Part shown: in pieces, positions 53,790 to 61,888 of the stretch
Layout of the letters: every line of letters starts with the position of its first letter
How positions within the stretch are numbered: position 1 is the first letter of the stretch
Source of the DNA: an uncultured Eubacteriales bacterium
GTDB taxonomy: Bacteria > Bacillota > Clostridia > UBA1381 > UMGS1253
Assembly: GCA_902492065.1 (NCBI GenBank)
Contig: CABUKE010000001.1
Coordinates: forward strand, 1-64,000
Direction of reading: 5' to 3'
Length of the DNA stretch: 64,000 nucleotides
Position numbers and translations under genes: made by a program
Notes under the pieces: generated by a model
The model's database searches: none
Told to the model about the DNA's origin: nothing
The model's input: the letters and a program-made list of their open reading frames with translations, nothing else

Positions 53790-55004
53790 CTATTCTTCCT
53801 CCTGCATGACGCGGATACGGCTGATAATCTCGCCGCCCAGAGTTTCGAGCTTTTTGTCGAGCTCCTTTTCCTGCGCTGGCGGCGTAATGAAGCACAGCTC
53901 GTCGGAGTGTGCAAACTCGGTTTCGCTGCCAAACACGTTTATTACGTCGTCCTTTGTCACGCCCTTTGCGCGCACAAACAGAGAAACGACCGCCTCTTTG
54001 TAGCAAGCCATATACCCTTCCGGCGCTTCATCCCAGATAAAGTTCTTGTTGTCCGCACCCTTTACAATGTCAATTACGTCGGCAACAACTGCGCTCGCCG
54101 TCGGGAGCTTGCCCGCGCCGCGCCCATAGAACATCACGTCGCCGATTGAGTCGCCGCGCACCATAATCGCGTTGAATACATCCTCCACGCCGGAGAGCGG
54201 ATTATCCTCCGGAACGAGCATGGGCGACACGCGGCAGATTGCCCTGCCGTCCTCAGTTTTCTTTGTATAGCCAATCAGCTTGATTACGTAGCCGAGGCCC
54301 TCCGCCTCGCGTACGTCCTCGCTCGTGATGTTGGTGATGCCTTCGGTGTGGATTTTATCCGCGTCAACCGCCTTGCCAAATGCCAGCGAGGCAAGGATGC
54401 AGATTTTCCGGCACGCGTCGTGCCCCTCTACATCGGCCTCCGGGTTACGCTCCGCATAGCCCTTCTCCTGTGCCTGCCGCAGCGCGTCGGCAAAGCTTTC
54501 GCCGTCTTTAATCATCTTGGTTAAAATATAGTTCGTCGTGCCGTTGAGTATGCCGAAAATCTCCGTAATCTCGTTTGCGGCCAGACAGCCGTTGAGCGGG
54601 CGGATAATCGGGATACCGCCGCCCACGCTCGCCTCGAACAGATAGTTGACGTTCTGCTCGCGCGCAATGCGCAGAAGCTCTGTCCCATGCGTCGCGACAA
54701 GCTCCTTATTGCTCGTGACAACGCTCTTGCCGGCCAGCAGCGCAGATTTGGTGAACCGGTATGCCGGCTCAAGCCCGCCGATTGTTTCCACGATAATGCT
54801 GATATCGGAATCGTTTAAAATATCGTCAAAGTCCTTGGTGAAAAGCTCCTTATGCGGATGGTCGTCAAACTCCCGCAGGTCGAGGATCCGCTTTACCACA
54901 ACTTCCTTCCCGGACTTGCGCTTGATGCTTTTCGCATTCTTTTCTGCGATCTCATAAACACCGGACCCTACGGTTCCGTACCCCAATATTGCAATCTGAA
55001 TCAT
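53790..55004 (-). CDS. hom: Homoserine dehydrogenase
   Basis: Hom reduces aspartate semialdehyde to homoserine. The 404-aa protein has the NAD(P) loop ILGYGTVGSGVYEI (about 5-18), an N-terminal Rossmann domain to about 130, the catalytic region with PLNGCLAANEITEIFGILNGTTNYILTKM in two stretches and EADVEGHDACRKICILASLAFG (Asp/Lys catalytic pair, about 195-225), and a C-terminal ACT domain (about 325-404). It precedes lysC by 73 nt in the same direction and follows an ACT-domain gene by 57 nt. This grouping is the standard Clostridia arrangement for threonine and methionine precursors. Confidence 0.95.
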   Translation of the reverse strand: MIQIAILGYGTVGSGVYEIAEKNAKSIKRKSGKEVVVKRILDLREFDDHPHKELFTKDFDDILNDSDISIIVETIGGLEPAYRFTKSALLAGKSVVTSNKELVATHGTELLRIAREQNVNYLFEASVGGGIPIIRPLNGCLAANEITEIFGILNGTTNYILTKMIKDGESFADALRQAQEKGYAERNPEADVEGHDACRKICILASLAFGKAVDADKIHTEGITNITSEDVREAEGLGYVIKLIGYTKKTEDGRAICRVSPMLVPEDNPLSGVEDVFNAIMVRGDSIGDVMFYGRGAGKLPTASAVVADVIDIVKGADNKNFIWDEAPEGYMACYKEAVVSLFVRAKGVTKDDVINVFGSETEFAHSDELCFITPPAQEKELDKKLETLGGEIISRIRVMQEEE

Positions 55005-55061
55005 AATTCCGCCTCCTATATCAAACTTCTTAACTGCCTGTTGTTTCTGCCTGTACTGCGG

Positions 55062-55505
55062 CTACTCGCCCGCAATAATTTCAATCCGCTTTACACCGTC
55101 AATCGTTTTGAGCTTTTTGAGCAGCGCCTCCATGGTCTTGTTCATGCCCTCGGTGCGGATTGAAATGGTGCTGCTCGCCGACTGGTTGACCGGAATGTTT
55201 TGGTTGATGGTGAGCACGCTGGCCTGCGCTGCGGCAAGCGTTTTGAGCACTTGCGACAGGACGCCCGGCTCGTCGAGCAGTTCAAAAAATATGGTAATAA
55301 TCCGGTCTTTTCCCATTTCCTCAAATGGGAATACACAGTCTTTGTATTTATAAAAGGCAGAACGGCTGATTTTGAGCCGTTCTGCGGCCTCACTCGCCGT
55401 TTTACATTTGCCTGTTTTTAAAAGCCGCTTCGCCTCCACGACCTTTGGAAAGATGTCGGGCAGCACGGCGGTGTCCACTAAGAGATAGGACGGCTTCTGT
55501 GTCAT
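55062..55505 (-). CDS. ACT domain-containing protein, UPF0735/PheB-like
   Basis: A 147-aa protein starting KPSYLLVDTAVLPDIFPKVVEAKRLL, with a helix-turn-helix-like middle (KTASEAAERLKISRSAFYKYKDCVFPF, about 34-60) and a C-terminal ACT domain (about 70-145). This is the UPF0735 family, which includes the Bacillus protein named PheB. It is the first gene of the operon with hom and lysC, so it may be a regulator or amino-acid sensor for that pathway. Its biochemical role is not established. Confidence 0.9.
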   Translation of the reverse strand: MTQKPSYLLVDTAVLPDIFPKVVEAKRLLKTGKCKTASEAAERLKISRSAFYKYKDCVFPFEEMGKDRIITIFFELLDEPGVLSQVLKTLAAAQASVLTINQNIPVNQSASSTISIRTEGMNKTMEALLKKLKTIDGVKRIEIIAGE

Positions 55506-55557
55506 AAACCCTCACCTCGTGTCCTTCTGTGACGCACATTTGTATGTCACATAAAGA

Positions 55558-55586
55558 ATCATACCACCAAACTGCAAGAATGTCAA
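55558..55586 (-). promoter_or_regulatory. Sigma-A promoter of the ACT-hom-lysC operon
   Basis: On the minus strand a perfect TTGACA (55586-55581), 17 nt and TATGAT (55563-55558), preceded by TGG. The short leader contains the inverted repeat TGTGAC/GTCACA (55529-55552). The remaining intergenic sequence to 55777 shows no gene. Confidence 0.7.
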
Positions 55587-55777
55587 GGGAAATTATGTAT
55601 AAAGAAAGAAAAAAGGAGAAGTGTTTTTTCCGTCAATTTCGTTTATTTCATGAGAGGATTTGATTTTTGCGGGCGGCGGCAGCATAAAATGTCTTGCAAA
55701 AGCAGGAAAAAGCAAAGGATATGTAGAATTTAATCTAACGGATTAAGCACACGGTTAGCACAGGGGAGGTGCGTGTT

Positions 55778-56386
55778 TTGGAAACAGGAAAAAAATTTAA
55801 GGGTGCCCTGTTTGGATATCGAAAAAAGGATGTCAATGCCTATATCATGGATACAGCGCATGAGTTTGATAAAAAGAAAAAGCAGTTTGAGGCGCAGGCC
55901 GCCGCTTTGGAGGAAAAGAACAAGGCCTTGGAGGCAAAGAAGAACGCACTTGACAGCAAGGTTGCCGCACTCGAAAAGGAGCGCACTTACATAGCGGACG
56001 CGCTTTTAGACGCCAAGCAGGAAGCGGAAAAAATTGTCGCAGACGCGAAGGTGGAGGCGGCGCGCCTGCGCAGCGACCTTGAGGTGGAGCTGGAAAAGCT
56101 GCGCGCCGAGGTGCGCGGCGAGCAGGAGCATTTGCAGCAGATACGCGCGGAAGCAAAAGAAACGCTGGAGGCGTATATCGGGCGGCTTGCCGACATAGAC
56201 ATGAAAATAGACAGCCGCCCGTCCGGGCTTGCGGAGGCAGACGGGGAGGAGCCGGAGAGCGAAGCATGGGACGAAGACGGCGAGGATGATGAGGAAGACA
56301 TTTATATTCCGGACGAGGAAACGGAAGAAGAGGAAGACGATGAGGAGGACGATTTCGAGTTTGAAATCGGGGATATTGAATCGTAA
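55778..56386 (+). CDS. DivIVA-domain coiled-coil protein with acidic tail
   Basis: A protein of about 202 aa. The N-terminus KKFKGALFGYRKKDVNAYI matches the lipid-binding DivIVA/GpsB motif. A long coiled coil (about 28-145) rich in Glu, Lys and Ala follows. The last 50 residues are almost entirely acidic (EDDEEDIYIPDEETEEEEDD). DivIVA-type proteins gather at cell poles and septa. GGGGAGG at 55763-55769 favours TTG 55778 as start over GTG 55769, which overlaps it. It is followed 29 nt later by uppP, suggesting a cell-envelope or division role, but the tail is unlike standard DivIVA and a specific function is not assigned. Confidence 0.78.
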   Translation: METGKKFKGALFGYRKKDVNAYIMDTAHEFDKKKKQFEAQAAALEEKNKALEAKKNALDSKVAALEKERTYIADALLDAKQEAEKIVADAKVEAARLRSDLEVELEKLRAEVRGEQEHLQQIRAEAKETLEAYIGRLADIDMKIDSRPSGLAEADGEEPESEAWDEDGEDDEEDIYIPDEETEEEEDDEEDDFEFEIGDIES

Positions 56387-56415
56387 ATAAAACCTGACGG
56401 AGGGTCACAGTTATT

Positions 56416-57246
56416 ATGGGCGTATGGGAAGCATTGATTATGGGGCTAGTACAGGGATTGACGGAGTTTCTGCCTGTTTCAAGCTCGGGCCATCTCGTTA
56501 TTTTCGGCGAGATATTGAATTTGCAGATTGAGGATGGAAATGCGTTTTCCGTTCTGTTGCACGTCGCAACCTTTTTATCGGTATGTTTCATATACTACAA
56601 GGATATCATTGAGCTGATTAAGGAGTTTTTCCTTATGATTGGGGATATTTTCCGCGGTAAGGGGAACTGGAACCGGCCGTACCGCAGGATGCTGATTATG
56701 CTGATTATTGCGACGATACCGGCAGTCGTTGTCGGGCTGATCTTTAAGATGTTCAACCTCGACGCAATGCTGTCGAACCTGCTGGTTGTTGGCTTTATGC
56801 TGCTGGTGACGGCAACGCTGATGTATGTGGTCGACAAATGCAACATTAACCGTTTTGACGCGGCGAACGCAAAGTACCGGAGCAGCCTGATTGTCGGTCT
56901 GGCGCAGGCGTGCGCGCTGATGCCGGGCCTCTCGCGGAGCGGGTCGACGATTACGGCTGCGCGTGCGGTTGGCTATAAAAAGGAATTTGCGATCAAGTTT
57001 TCCTTCCTGATGTCACTGCCGGCCATTCTGGGCGCGGCTGTGCTGGAGGGCGTAGGGCTGATTAAGGACGGCGGCTTTGCAATTGATGTGCTGCCGCTGG
57101 CAGTTGGGTTCATCGCTGCGGCGGTGTCCGGTATTCTTGCCATTAAGTTTTTGATTAATCTGCTTAATAAAAACCGGTTTTATATTTTCTCCATTTACTG
57201 TGGAATCGTCGGGCTGATTTGTATTGTATTTAGCCTGATTCGGTAG
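56416..57246 (+). CDS. uppP: Undecaprenyl-diphosphatase
   Basis: UppP (BacA) dephosphorylates undecaprenyl diphosphate at the membrane, recycling the lipid carrier for peptidoglycan and teichoic-acid synthesis. The 276-aa polytopic protein has motif 1 GLTEFLPVSSSGH (about 15-27) and motif 2 PGLSRSGST (about 173-181), both lining the active site, among about eight hydrophobic segments. GACGGAGGGTC precedes the ATG. Bacitracin tolerance is the usual phenotype of the family. Confidence 0.95.
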   Translation: MGVWEALIMGLVQGLTEFLPVSSSGHLVIFGEILNLQIEDGNAFSVLLHVATFLSVCFIYYKDIIELIKEFFLMIGDIFRGKGNWNRPYRRMLIMLIIATIPAVVVGLIFKMFNLDAMLSNLLVVGFMLLVTATLMYVVDKCNINRFDAANAKYRSSLIVGLAQACALMPGLSRSGSTITAARAVGYKKEFAIKFSFLMSLPAILGAAVLEGVGLIKDGGFAIDVLPLAVGFIAAAVSGILAIKFLINLLNKNRFYIFSIYCGIVGLICIVFSLIR

Positions 57247-57263
57247 GGAAAATGAAAAAGACG

Positions 57264-57305
57264 GAGGTTTTCCGGCGTTTTAGCGGAAAACCTCTTGATT
57301 TTTTT
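57264..57305 (+). terminator. Terminator after uppP
   Basis: GAGGTTTTCCG (57264-57274) pairs perfectly with CGGAAAACCTC (57284-57294), followed by TTGATTTTTTT. Confidence 0.85.
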
Positions 57306-57323
57306 GCCCGGATACGGCAAAAT
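57295..57323 (+). promoter_or_regulatory. Candidate promoter of the YycI-like gene
   Basis: TTGATT (57295-57300) overlaps the terminator tract of uppP and is 17 nt from CAAAAT (57318-57323). The arrangement resembles that at 37261-37301 in the fusA-tuf gap. Confidence 0.35.
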
Positions 57324-57361
57324 AAAAGGAGAAACAAAAGCAGAGGAGAGGAGGCGGCTGT

Positions 57362-58195
57362 ATGAACTGGTCCAGAGCGAAAAACTGGCTGATCGTGCTT
57401 TTTATCGGTGTAAACCTGTTTTTAATCATTACGATTTTCAGGACTAATTTACAGGCCTCCACAATAGATAAGGATACGATTGCGGATACGGTGCATATCC
57501 TGCAAACCAGCGGGATTACGGTCGGGGAAGATGTTATTCCGGACAAGCTCCCCAATCTTGGCCCGATTGACGTGACAAACAGCCTGTCCGACTACGACAC
57601 GCTTGCCGCGCTTGTGTTGGGGGAGAACGTGCAAAAGGCCGCGGACAAGCCGGAGTATACGAGCGGCAGCAGGCGGCTCTGGTTCGAGGGCGATATCATT
57701 TACTATGCCGACAGCCAGCCACAGGAGCCGATTGATGGATTAAACAAACGGAAAGCGCAGAACAGCGCACTCGAGAAGCTGCGCGCCTACGGCTTTGACA
57801 TGGAGCGCGCGCAGGCAAGCGCCGCAGAGCAGGGCGACAGGTCGTATATTGTCACAGTGACGCAGAAAATTGACCAGTATGTGCTGTTCGATTCGTACTT
57901 TTACGTCTGCGTTTCGCCGGAGGGGATACGCTCGTTTACCGGGAGCTGGTTCGTACCGTCGGACAGCCAGGACATTTTGACCAATGAATCGACGCGCGTC
58001 AAGTCGATTGTCAGCGTGCTGCTGGACTTTACACGCAGCGAGGAACGCCTACAAAACGGTTCGTCCCAGATTGAACAGATTGATTTGGGATACATGACAA
58101 AGGCAAAGGACACCTACCATAAAAACGCGACAGCAATGCCGGTATGGCTGATTCGGTGCAGCGACGGAAAGGTGTACGACTACGAGGCGAGATAA
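57362..58195 (+). CDS. YycI-like membrane-anchored regulatory protein
   Basis: A 277-aa protein beginning MNWSRAKNWLIVLFIGVNLFLI, one N-terminal membrane anchor (about 8-28) with the rest outside the cell. This N-terminus is typical of YycI (WalI), which restrains the WalK sensor kinase in Firmicutes. The extracellular part has the expected beta-rich layout, ending WLIRCSDGKVYDYEAR. GAGGAGGCGGCTGT precedes the ATG. None of the usual neighbours (walR, walK, yycH, yycJ) is present, so the assignment rests on the N-terminus and general shape. It could also be a lone relative with another partner. Confidence 0.65.
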   Translation: MNWSRAKNWLIVLFIGVNLFLIITIFRTNLQASTIDKDTIADTVHILQTSGITVGEDVIPDKLPNLGPIDVTNSLSDYDTLAALVLGENVQKAADKPEYTSGSRRLWFEGDIIYYADSQPQEPIDGLNKRKAQNSALEKLRAYGFDMERAQASAAEQGDRSYIVTVTQKIDQYVLFDSYFYVCVSPEGIRSFTGSWFVPSDSQDILTNESTRVKSIVSVLLDFTRSEERLQNGSSQIEQIDLGYMTKAKDTYHKNATAMPVWLIRCSDGKVYDYEAR

Positions 58196-58228
58196 GCGGG
58201 ACATACCCTAAAATGAGGTGGAGTGGAA

Positions 58229-60196
58229 ATGAACGACTTTTTGCCGGTGAGCGTTTCGGATATGCGCCAACGCGGCTGGGGCGCGCCGGATTTTCTATAT
58301 GTGACGGGCGATGCATACGTCGACCATCCGAGCTTTGGACACGCGATTATTTCGCGTGTGTTAGAAAAGGCGGGATATACGGTCGCCATGCTGCCGCAGC
58401 CGTCGTGGAAGAGCGTCGAAGATTTTAAACGGTTCGGCCGGCCGCGGCTCGGCGTGCTGGTCACGTCGGGCAACCTTGATTCTATGGTAGCGCACTACAC
58501 CGCGGCGAAAAAGCCGCGCTCGGAGGACATGTATTCGCCGGGCGGCGAGGCGGGACATCGCCCCGACCGGGCGGTGATTGTCTACTGCAACCGTATCCGC
58601 GAGGCGTTCGGCGACATTCCGCTTATTATTGGCGGGATTGAGGCGAGCCTGCGCCGGTTTGCACACTATGACTACTGGGACAATCACGTGCGGCGAAGCA
58701 TTCTGCTTGACAGCCGTGCGGATTTGCTGATTTACGGCATGGGGGAAAAGCAGATTACCGCCATTGCCGACGCGCTTGAAAAGGGTATCCCGGTACGGAA
58801 AATCCGCTTTGTCGCAGGAACGTGTTATATCGCAGATAAAAGTGAGGCCATAGACGGCGTTATGCTCGAAAGCTTTGAGCAGGTGAAAACGGACAAGCGC
58901 GCCTATGCCAACGCCTGCCGCGTGGAGTATGAGGAGCAGGACCCCGTCCGGGGCAAGCGCCTGATTCAGCCGCACCACGATAAGCTGCTGGTGCAGAACC
59001 CACCCATGCTGCCGCTTACAACAAAGGAGCTTGACGCGGTGTATGCGCTGCCGTATATGCGCACGTACCACCCGATGTATGAGGCGGCGGGCGGCATACC
59101 GGCAATCAGTGAGGTGAAGTTTTCGCTCACGAGCTGCCGCGGATGCTACGGCGCGTGCAACTTCTGCGCGCTGACGTTCCATCAGGGGCGGATTGTGCAG
59201 TCCCGCAGCCATGAATCCATTCTGCGTGAGGCGGAAAAGATTACGTGGGAGCCGGACTTTAAAGGATATATTCACGATGTGGGCGGCCCGACGGCGGACT
59301 TCCGCGCACCGGCGTGCGACAAACAGCTCAAGTCCGGCGCGTGCAAAAACAGGCAGTGCCTGTTCCCGACGCCGTGCAAGCAGTTAAAAGCGGACCACAG
59401 CGACTATTTGGCGCTTCTGCGCAAGCTGCGCGCGCTCGACCGGGTGAAAAAGGTCTTTGTGCGCTCCGGCCTGCGCTATGACTACATCATGGCGGACAAG
59501 GACGATACGTTCTTTTACGAGCTGTGCGAGCACCACGTGAGCGGCCAGCTCAAGGTCGCGCCGGAGCATGTGTCGGCCAATGTTCTGCGCTATATGGGCA
59601 AGCCGGCGGGCGACGTGTACCGGCGGTTTGCGGAAAAGTTTGCAAAAATCAACAAAGAAATCGGCAAGGAGCAGTACCTTGTCCCATATTTGATGAGCTC
59701 GCACCCTGGCTCGACGCTCTCAGACGCGATTGAGCTTGCGCTGTTTTTGAAGCAAAACGGCCTGAACCCGCGGCAGGTGCAGGACTTTTACCCTACGCCG
59801 GGGACAATCTCGACCGCGATGTTTTATACGGGGATTGACCCGTACACGGGCAAGGAGGTCTACGTAGCGCGTGACCCACGGGAAAAGGCCATGCAGCGCG
59901 CGCTGTTACAGTTCCGGGATAGAAAGAACCACGCGCTGGTGCGTGAGGCGCTGCGTAAGGCCGGGCGCACTGACCTGATTGGGTATGGGGCGCATTGCCT
60001 CGTCCCGCCGGAGGGGGAGCGCGGCGGTAACCCGGTCCGTGGAAGAAACCGACCGGGCGGCCGGGACGGAAACAGGACAAAGAAAACAAATCCGAACAAG
60101 AACAATGGAGGGAATAAACATGGCAGTAATTATGGACGGAAAGGCATTGGCGGTAAAGGTAAAGCAGCAGCAAAAAGAGGCGGCGGACGCGCTTAA
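58229..60196 (+). CDS. ygiQ: YgiQ-family radical SAM protein
   Basis: A 655-aa UPF0313/YgiQ radical SAM protein. The N-terminal region (about 1-290, FLPVSVSDMRQRGWGAPDF with VTGDAYVDHPSFGHAIISR) is the family-specific cobalamin-like domain. The cluster motif SCRGCYGACNFCALTFHQGR carries CX3CX2C near residues 310-317. The C-terminal part ends with a Lys/Arg/Gly-rich tail. The family is widespread and its reaction unproven. ATG 58229 with GAGGTGGAG is chosen. The last 77 nt overlap folD in another frame, so the final 25 residues of the tail are encoded inside folD. Confidence 0.9.
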   Translation: MNDFLPVSVSDMRQRGWGAPDFLYVTGDAYVDHPSFGHAIISRVLEKAGYTVAMLPQPSWKSVEDFKRFGRPRLGVLVTSGNLDSMVAHYTAAKKPRSEDMYSPGGEAGHRPDRAVIVYCNRIREAFGDIPLIIGGIEASLRRFAHYDYWDNHVRRSILLDSRADLLIYGMGEKQITAIADALEKGIPVRKIRFVAGTCYIADKSEAIDGVMLESFEQVKTDKRAYANACRVEYEEQDPVRGKRLIQPHHDKLLVQNPPMLPLTTKELDAVYALPYMRTYHPMYEAAGGIPAISEVKFSLTSCRGCYGACNFCALTFHQGRIVQSRSHESILREAEKITWEPDFKGYIHDVGGPTADFRAPACDKQLKSGACKNRQCLFPTPCKQLKADHSDYLALLRKLRALDRVKKVFVRSGLRYDYIMADKDDTFFYELCEHHVSGQLKVAPEHVSANVLRYMGKPAGDVYRRFAEKFAKINKEIGKEQYLVPYLMSSHPGSTLSDAIELALFLKQNGLNPRQVQDFYPTPGTISTAMFYTGIDPYTGKEVYVARDPREKAMQRALLQFRDRKNHALVREALRKAGRTDLIGYGAHCLVPPEGERGGNPVRGRNRPGGRDGNRTKKTNPNKNNGGNKHGSNYGRKGIGGKGKAAAKRGGGRA

Positions 60197-60968
60197 AGCG
60201 AAGGGGATTACGCCGTGCCTCGCGGTTGTAATCGTGGGCGAGGACCCGGCGAGCAAGGTCTACGTAGCTGGAAAAATCCGCGACTGTGGTGAGGTGGGAA
60301 TCGAGTCGCGCGAGTATGCGCTCCCGGAGGCGACGACGCAGGAGGAGCTGCTCGCGCTGGTGGAGAAGCTCAACGCGGACGATACGGTGTCGGGCATTTT
60401 AGTCCAGCTTCCGCTTCCGAAGCATCTCGACGAAAAGGCAATCATCAATACAATTGCGCCGAATAAGGACGTAGACGCGTTCCACCCGGCAAACGTAGGC
60501 CGGATTATGATTGGGGACTACGACTTTTTGCCGTGTACGCCCGCCGGCGTGATGGAACTGCTCAAGGAGTATGAGATTGATGTGACGGGGAAGGAGTGCG
60601 TCGTAGTTGGACGCAGTAACATTGTCGGAAAGCCGCAGGCCATGCTTCTGCTGCACCAGAACGGCACGGTGACGGTGTGCCACTCGCGTACGAAAGATTT
60701 AAAAGAAGTGACGCTCCGCGCCGATATCCTCGTCGTTGCCATTGGCAAGGGAGAGTTTATCACAGGCGATATGATTAAAGAAGGCGCAGTCGTCATCGAT
60801 GTCGGCATGAACCGTAACAGCGCGGGCAAGCTCGTCGGGGACGTGGAGTTTTCCGGCGCAGAGAAGAAGGCGTCGTACATTACACCGGTGCCGGGCGGCG
60901 TCGGGCCGATGACGCGCGCCATTTTGATGAAAAATACCGTGAAGGCGGCGGAGCTGAACGCAAAATAA
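60120..60968 (+). CDS. folD: Bifunctional methylenetetrahydrofolate dehydrogenase/cyclohydrolase
   Basis: FolD interconverts 5,10-methylene- and 10-formyl-tetrahydrofolate, feeding one-carbon units to purines and other products. The 282-aa length is standard. YVAGKIRDCGEVGIESREY (about 46-64), VQLPLPKHLDEKAI and NKDVDAFHP (about 93-122), and the NADP site VVGRSNIVGKP (about 161-171) with PGGVGPMT (about 257-264) are all present. ATGGAGGG lies just upstream, inside the end of ygiQ, and the start ATG 60120 also lies inside ygiQ, so translation is likely coupled. Confidence 0.96.
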   Translation: MAVIMDGKALAVKVKQQQKEAADALKAKGITPCLAVVIVGEDPASKVYVAGKIRDCGEVGIESREYALPEATTQEELLALVEKLNADDTVSGILVQLPLPKHLDEKAIINTIAPNKDVDAFHPANVGRIMIGDYDFLPCTPAGVMELLKEYEIDVTGKECVVVGRSNIVGKPQAMLLLHQNGTVTVCHSRTKDLKEVTLRADILVVAIGKGEFITGDMIKEGAVVIDVGMNRNSAGKLVGDVEFSGAEKKASYITPVPGGVGPMTRAILMKNTVKAAELNAK

Positions 60969-60977
60969 GGAGCGGTT

Positions 60978-61688
60978 ATGGAACGAATTTTACAGGAGGG
61001 GCTACGGCGGCTCGGGCTTGATGGCGGCGAGGCGGTGATTGGGCAGTTCCGGACGTATTATGAATTGCTGATTTCCTACAACAAACAGGTGAACCTGACG
61101 GCGATTACCGCGCCGGAGGAGGTTGCGGTGAAGCACTTTTTGGACAGCGTGGCGCTGCTCGGACTGTACGACCTTCCACGCGGTGCGCGCGTGGTGGACG
61201 TTGGGACGGGCGCGGGCTTCCCGGGCCTTCCGCTCAAGCTTGTGCGGCCGGATATCGACCTGACGCTCGTCGACGCGCTGGGGAAACGGGTCACGTTTCT
61301 TCGTATGTGCGCGGATACGCTTGGGCTGACGCAGGTAAACTGCCTCCATGCCCGGGCAGAGGAGCTTGGGAAAAAGGAAGAGTATAGGGAACAGTACGAC
61401 GTGGCGGTGTCGCGCGCGGTGGCGAATCTGGCGACGCTGAGTGAATACTGCCTGCCGCTCGTGCGCCTTGGCGGTACGTTCGCCGCACTGAAGGGACCTG
61501 CCGCCGCACAGGAGCTGTCCGGCGCGAAAAATGCCATCGACGTGCTGGGCGGTGGAAATGCGTGTATAAAATTGGCAGATATCGCCGACGCGGAGCTGAA
61601 GCATGCGGTCGTATTGGTCGACAAAATCGGCCATACGCCGCCGAAATACCCCAGAAGCGGCAATAAAGCGGCGCAAAAACCTCTTTAG
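60978..61688 (+). CDS. rsmG: 16S rRNA 7-methylguanosine methyltransferase
   Basis: RsmG (GidB) methylates N7 of G527 in 16S rRNA; loss gives low-level streptomycin resistance in several bacteria. The 236-aa protein has the SAM-binding loop VVDVGTGAGFPGLPLKLV (about 71-88), DLTLVDALGKRVTFL and AVSRAVANLATL near 139-150. It starts 9 nt after folD with AAGGAGCGG, so it is cotranscribed. In Bacillus, rsmG precedes noc near the origin of replication, and that order is kept here, although no mnmG, oriC or rpmH is in view. Confidence 0.95.
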   Translation: MERILQEGLRRLGLDGGEAVIGQFRTYYELLISYNKQVNLTAITAPEEVAVKHFLDSVALLGLYDLPRGARVVDVGTGAGFPGLPLKLVRPDIDLTLVDALGKRVTFLRMCADTLGLTQVNCLHARAEELGKKEEYREQYDVAVSRAVANLATLSEYCLPLVRLGGTFAALKGPAAAQELSGAKNAIDVLGGGNACIKLADIADAELKHAVVLVDKIGHTPPKYPRSGNKAAQKPL

Positions 61689-61736
61689 TTTGTCAAAAAT
61701 GCAGTAAAAACCGAAAAAACCGTAAATCAATTTTTC

Positions 61737-61764
61737 TTCACATTATACCAAAATATGGTATAAT
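61737..61764 (+). promoter_or_regulatory. Promoter of the noc-like gene within a perfect palindrome
   Basis: TTCACA (61737-61742), a 16-nt spacer and TATAAT (61759-61764). Overlapping the spacer and -10 is the inverted repeat ATTATACCA-aaata-TGGTATAAT (61742-61764). The leader to the start codon is about 115 nt, with no recognised element. The repeat is neither parS nor the published Noc site. Confidence 0.6.
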
Positions 61765-61888
61765 AATCTCGCAGGGCAAAGGAAGGCAAAATGTTTGACC
61801 TGCTGTTATGTGCAGAAAGCTTGAATTACGGTTTTTTTCTGTTTACAGGATACGATAGACCACGGTTTGACCAAACAAGGAGGATACT

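Noticed and set aside
55506..55580. Lysine riboswitch before the hom-lysC operon
   Set aside because: The leader is only about 50 nt and shows a single small inverted repeat, far shorter than the lysine riboswitch aptamer.
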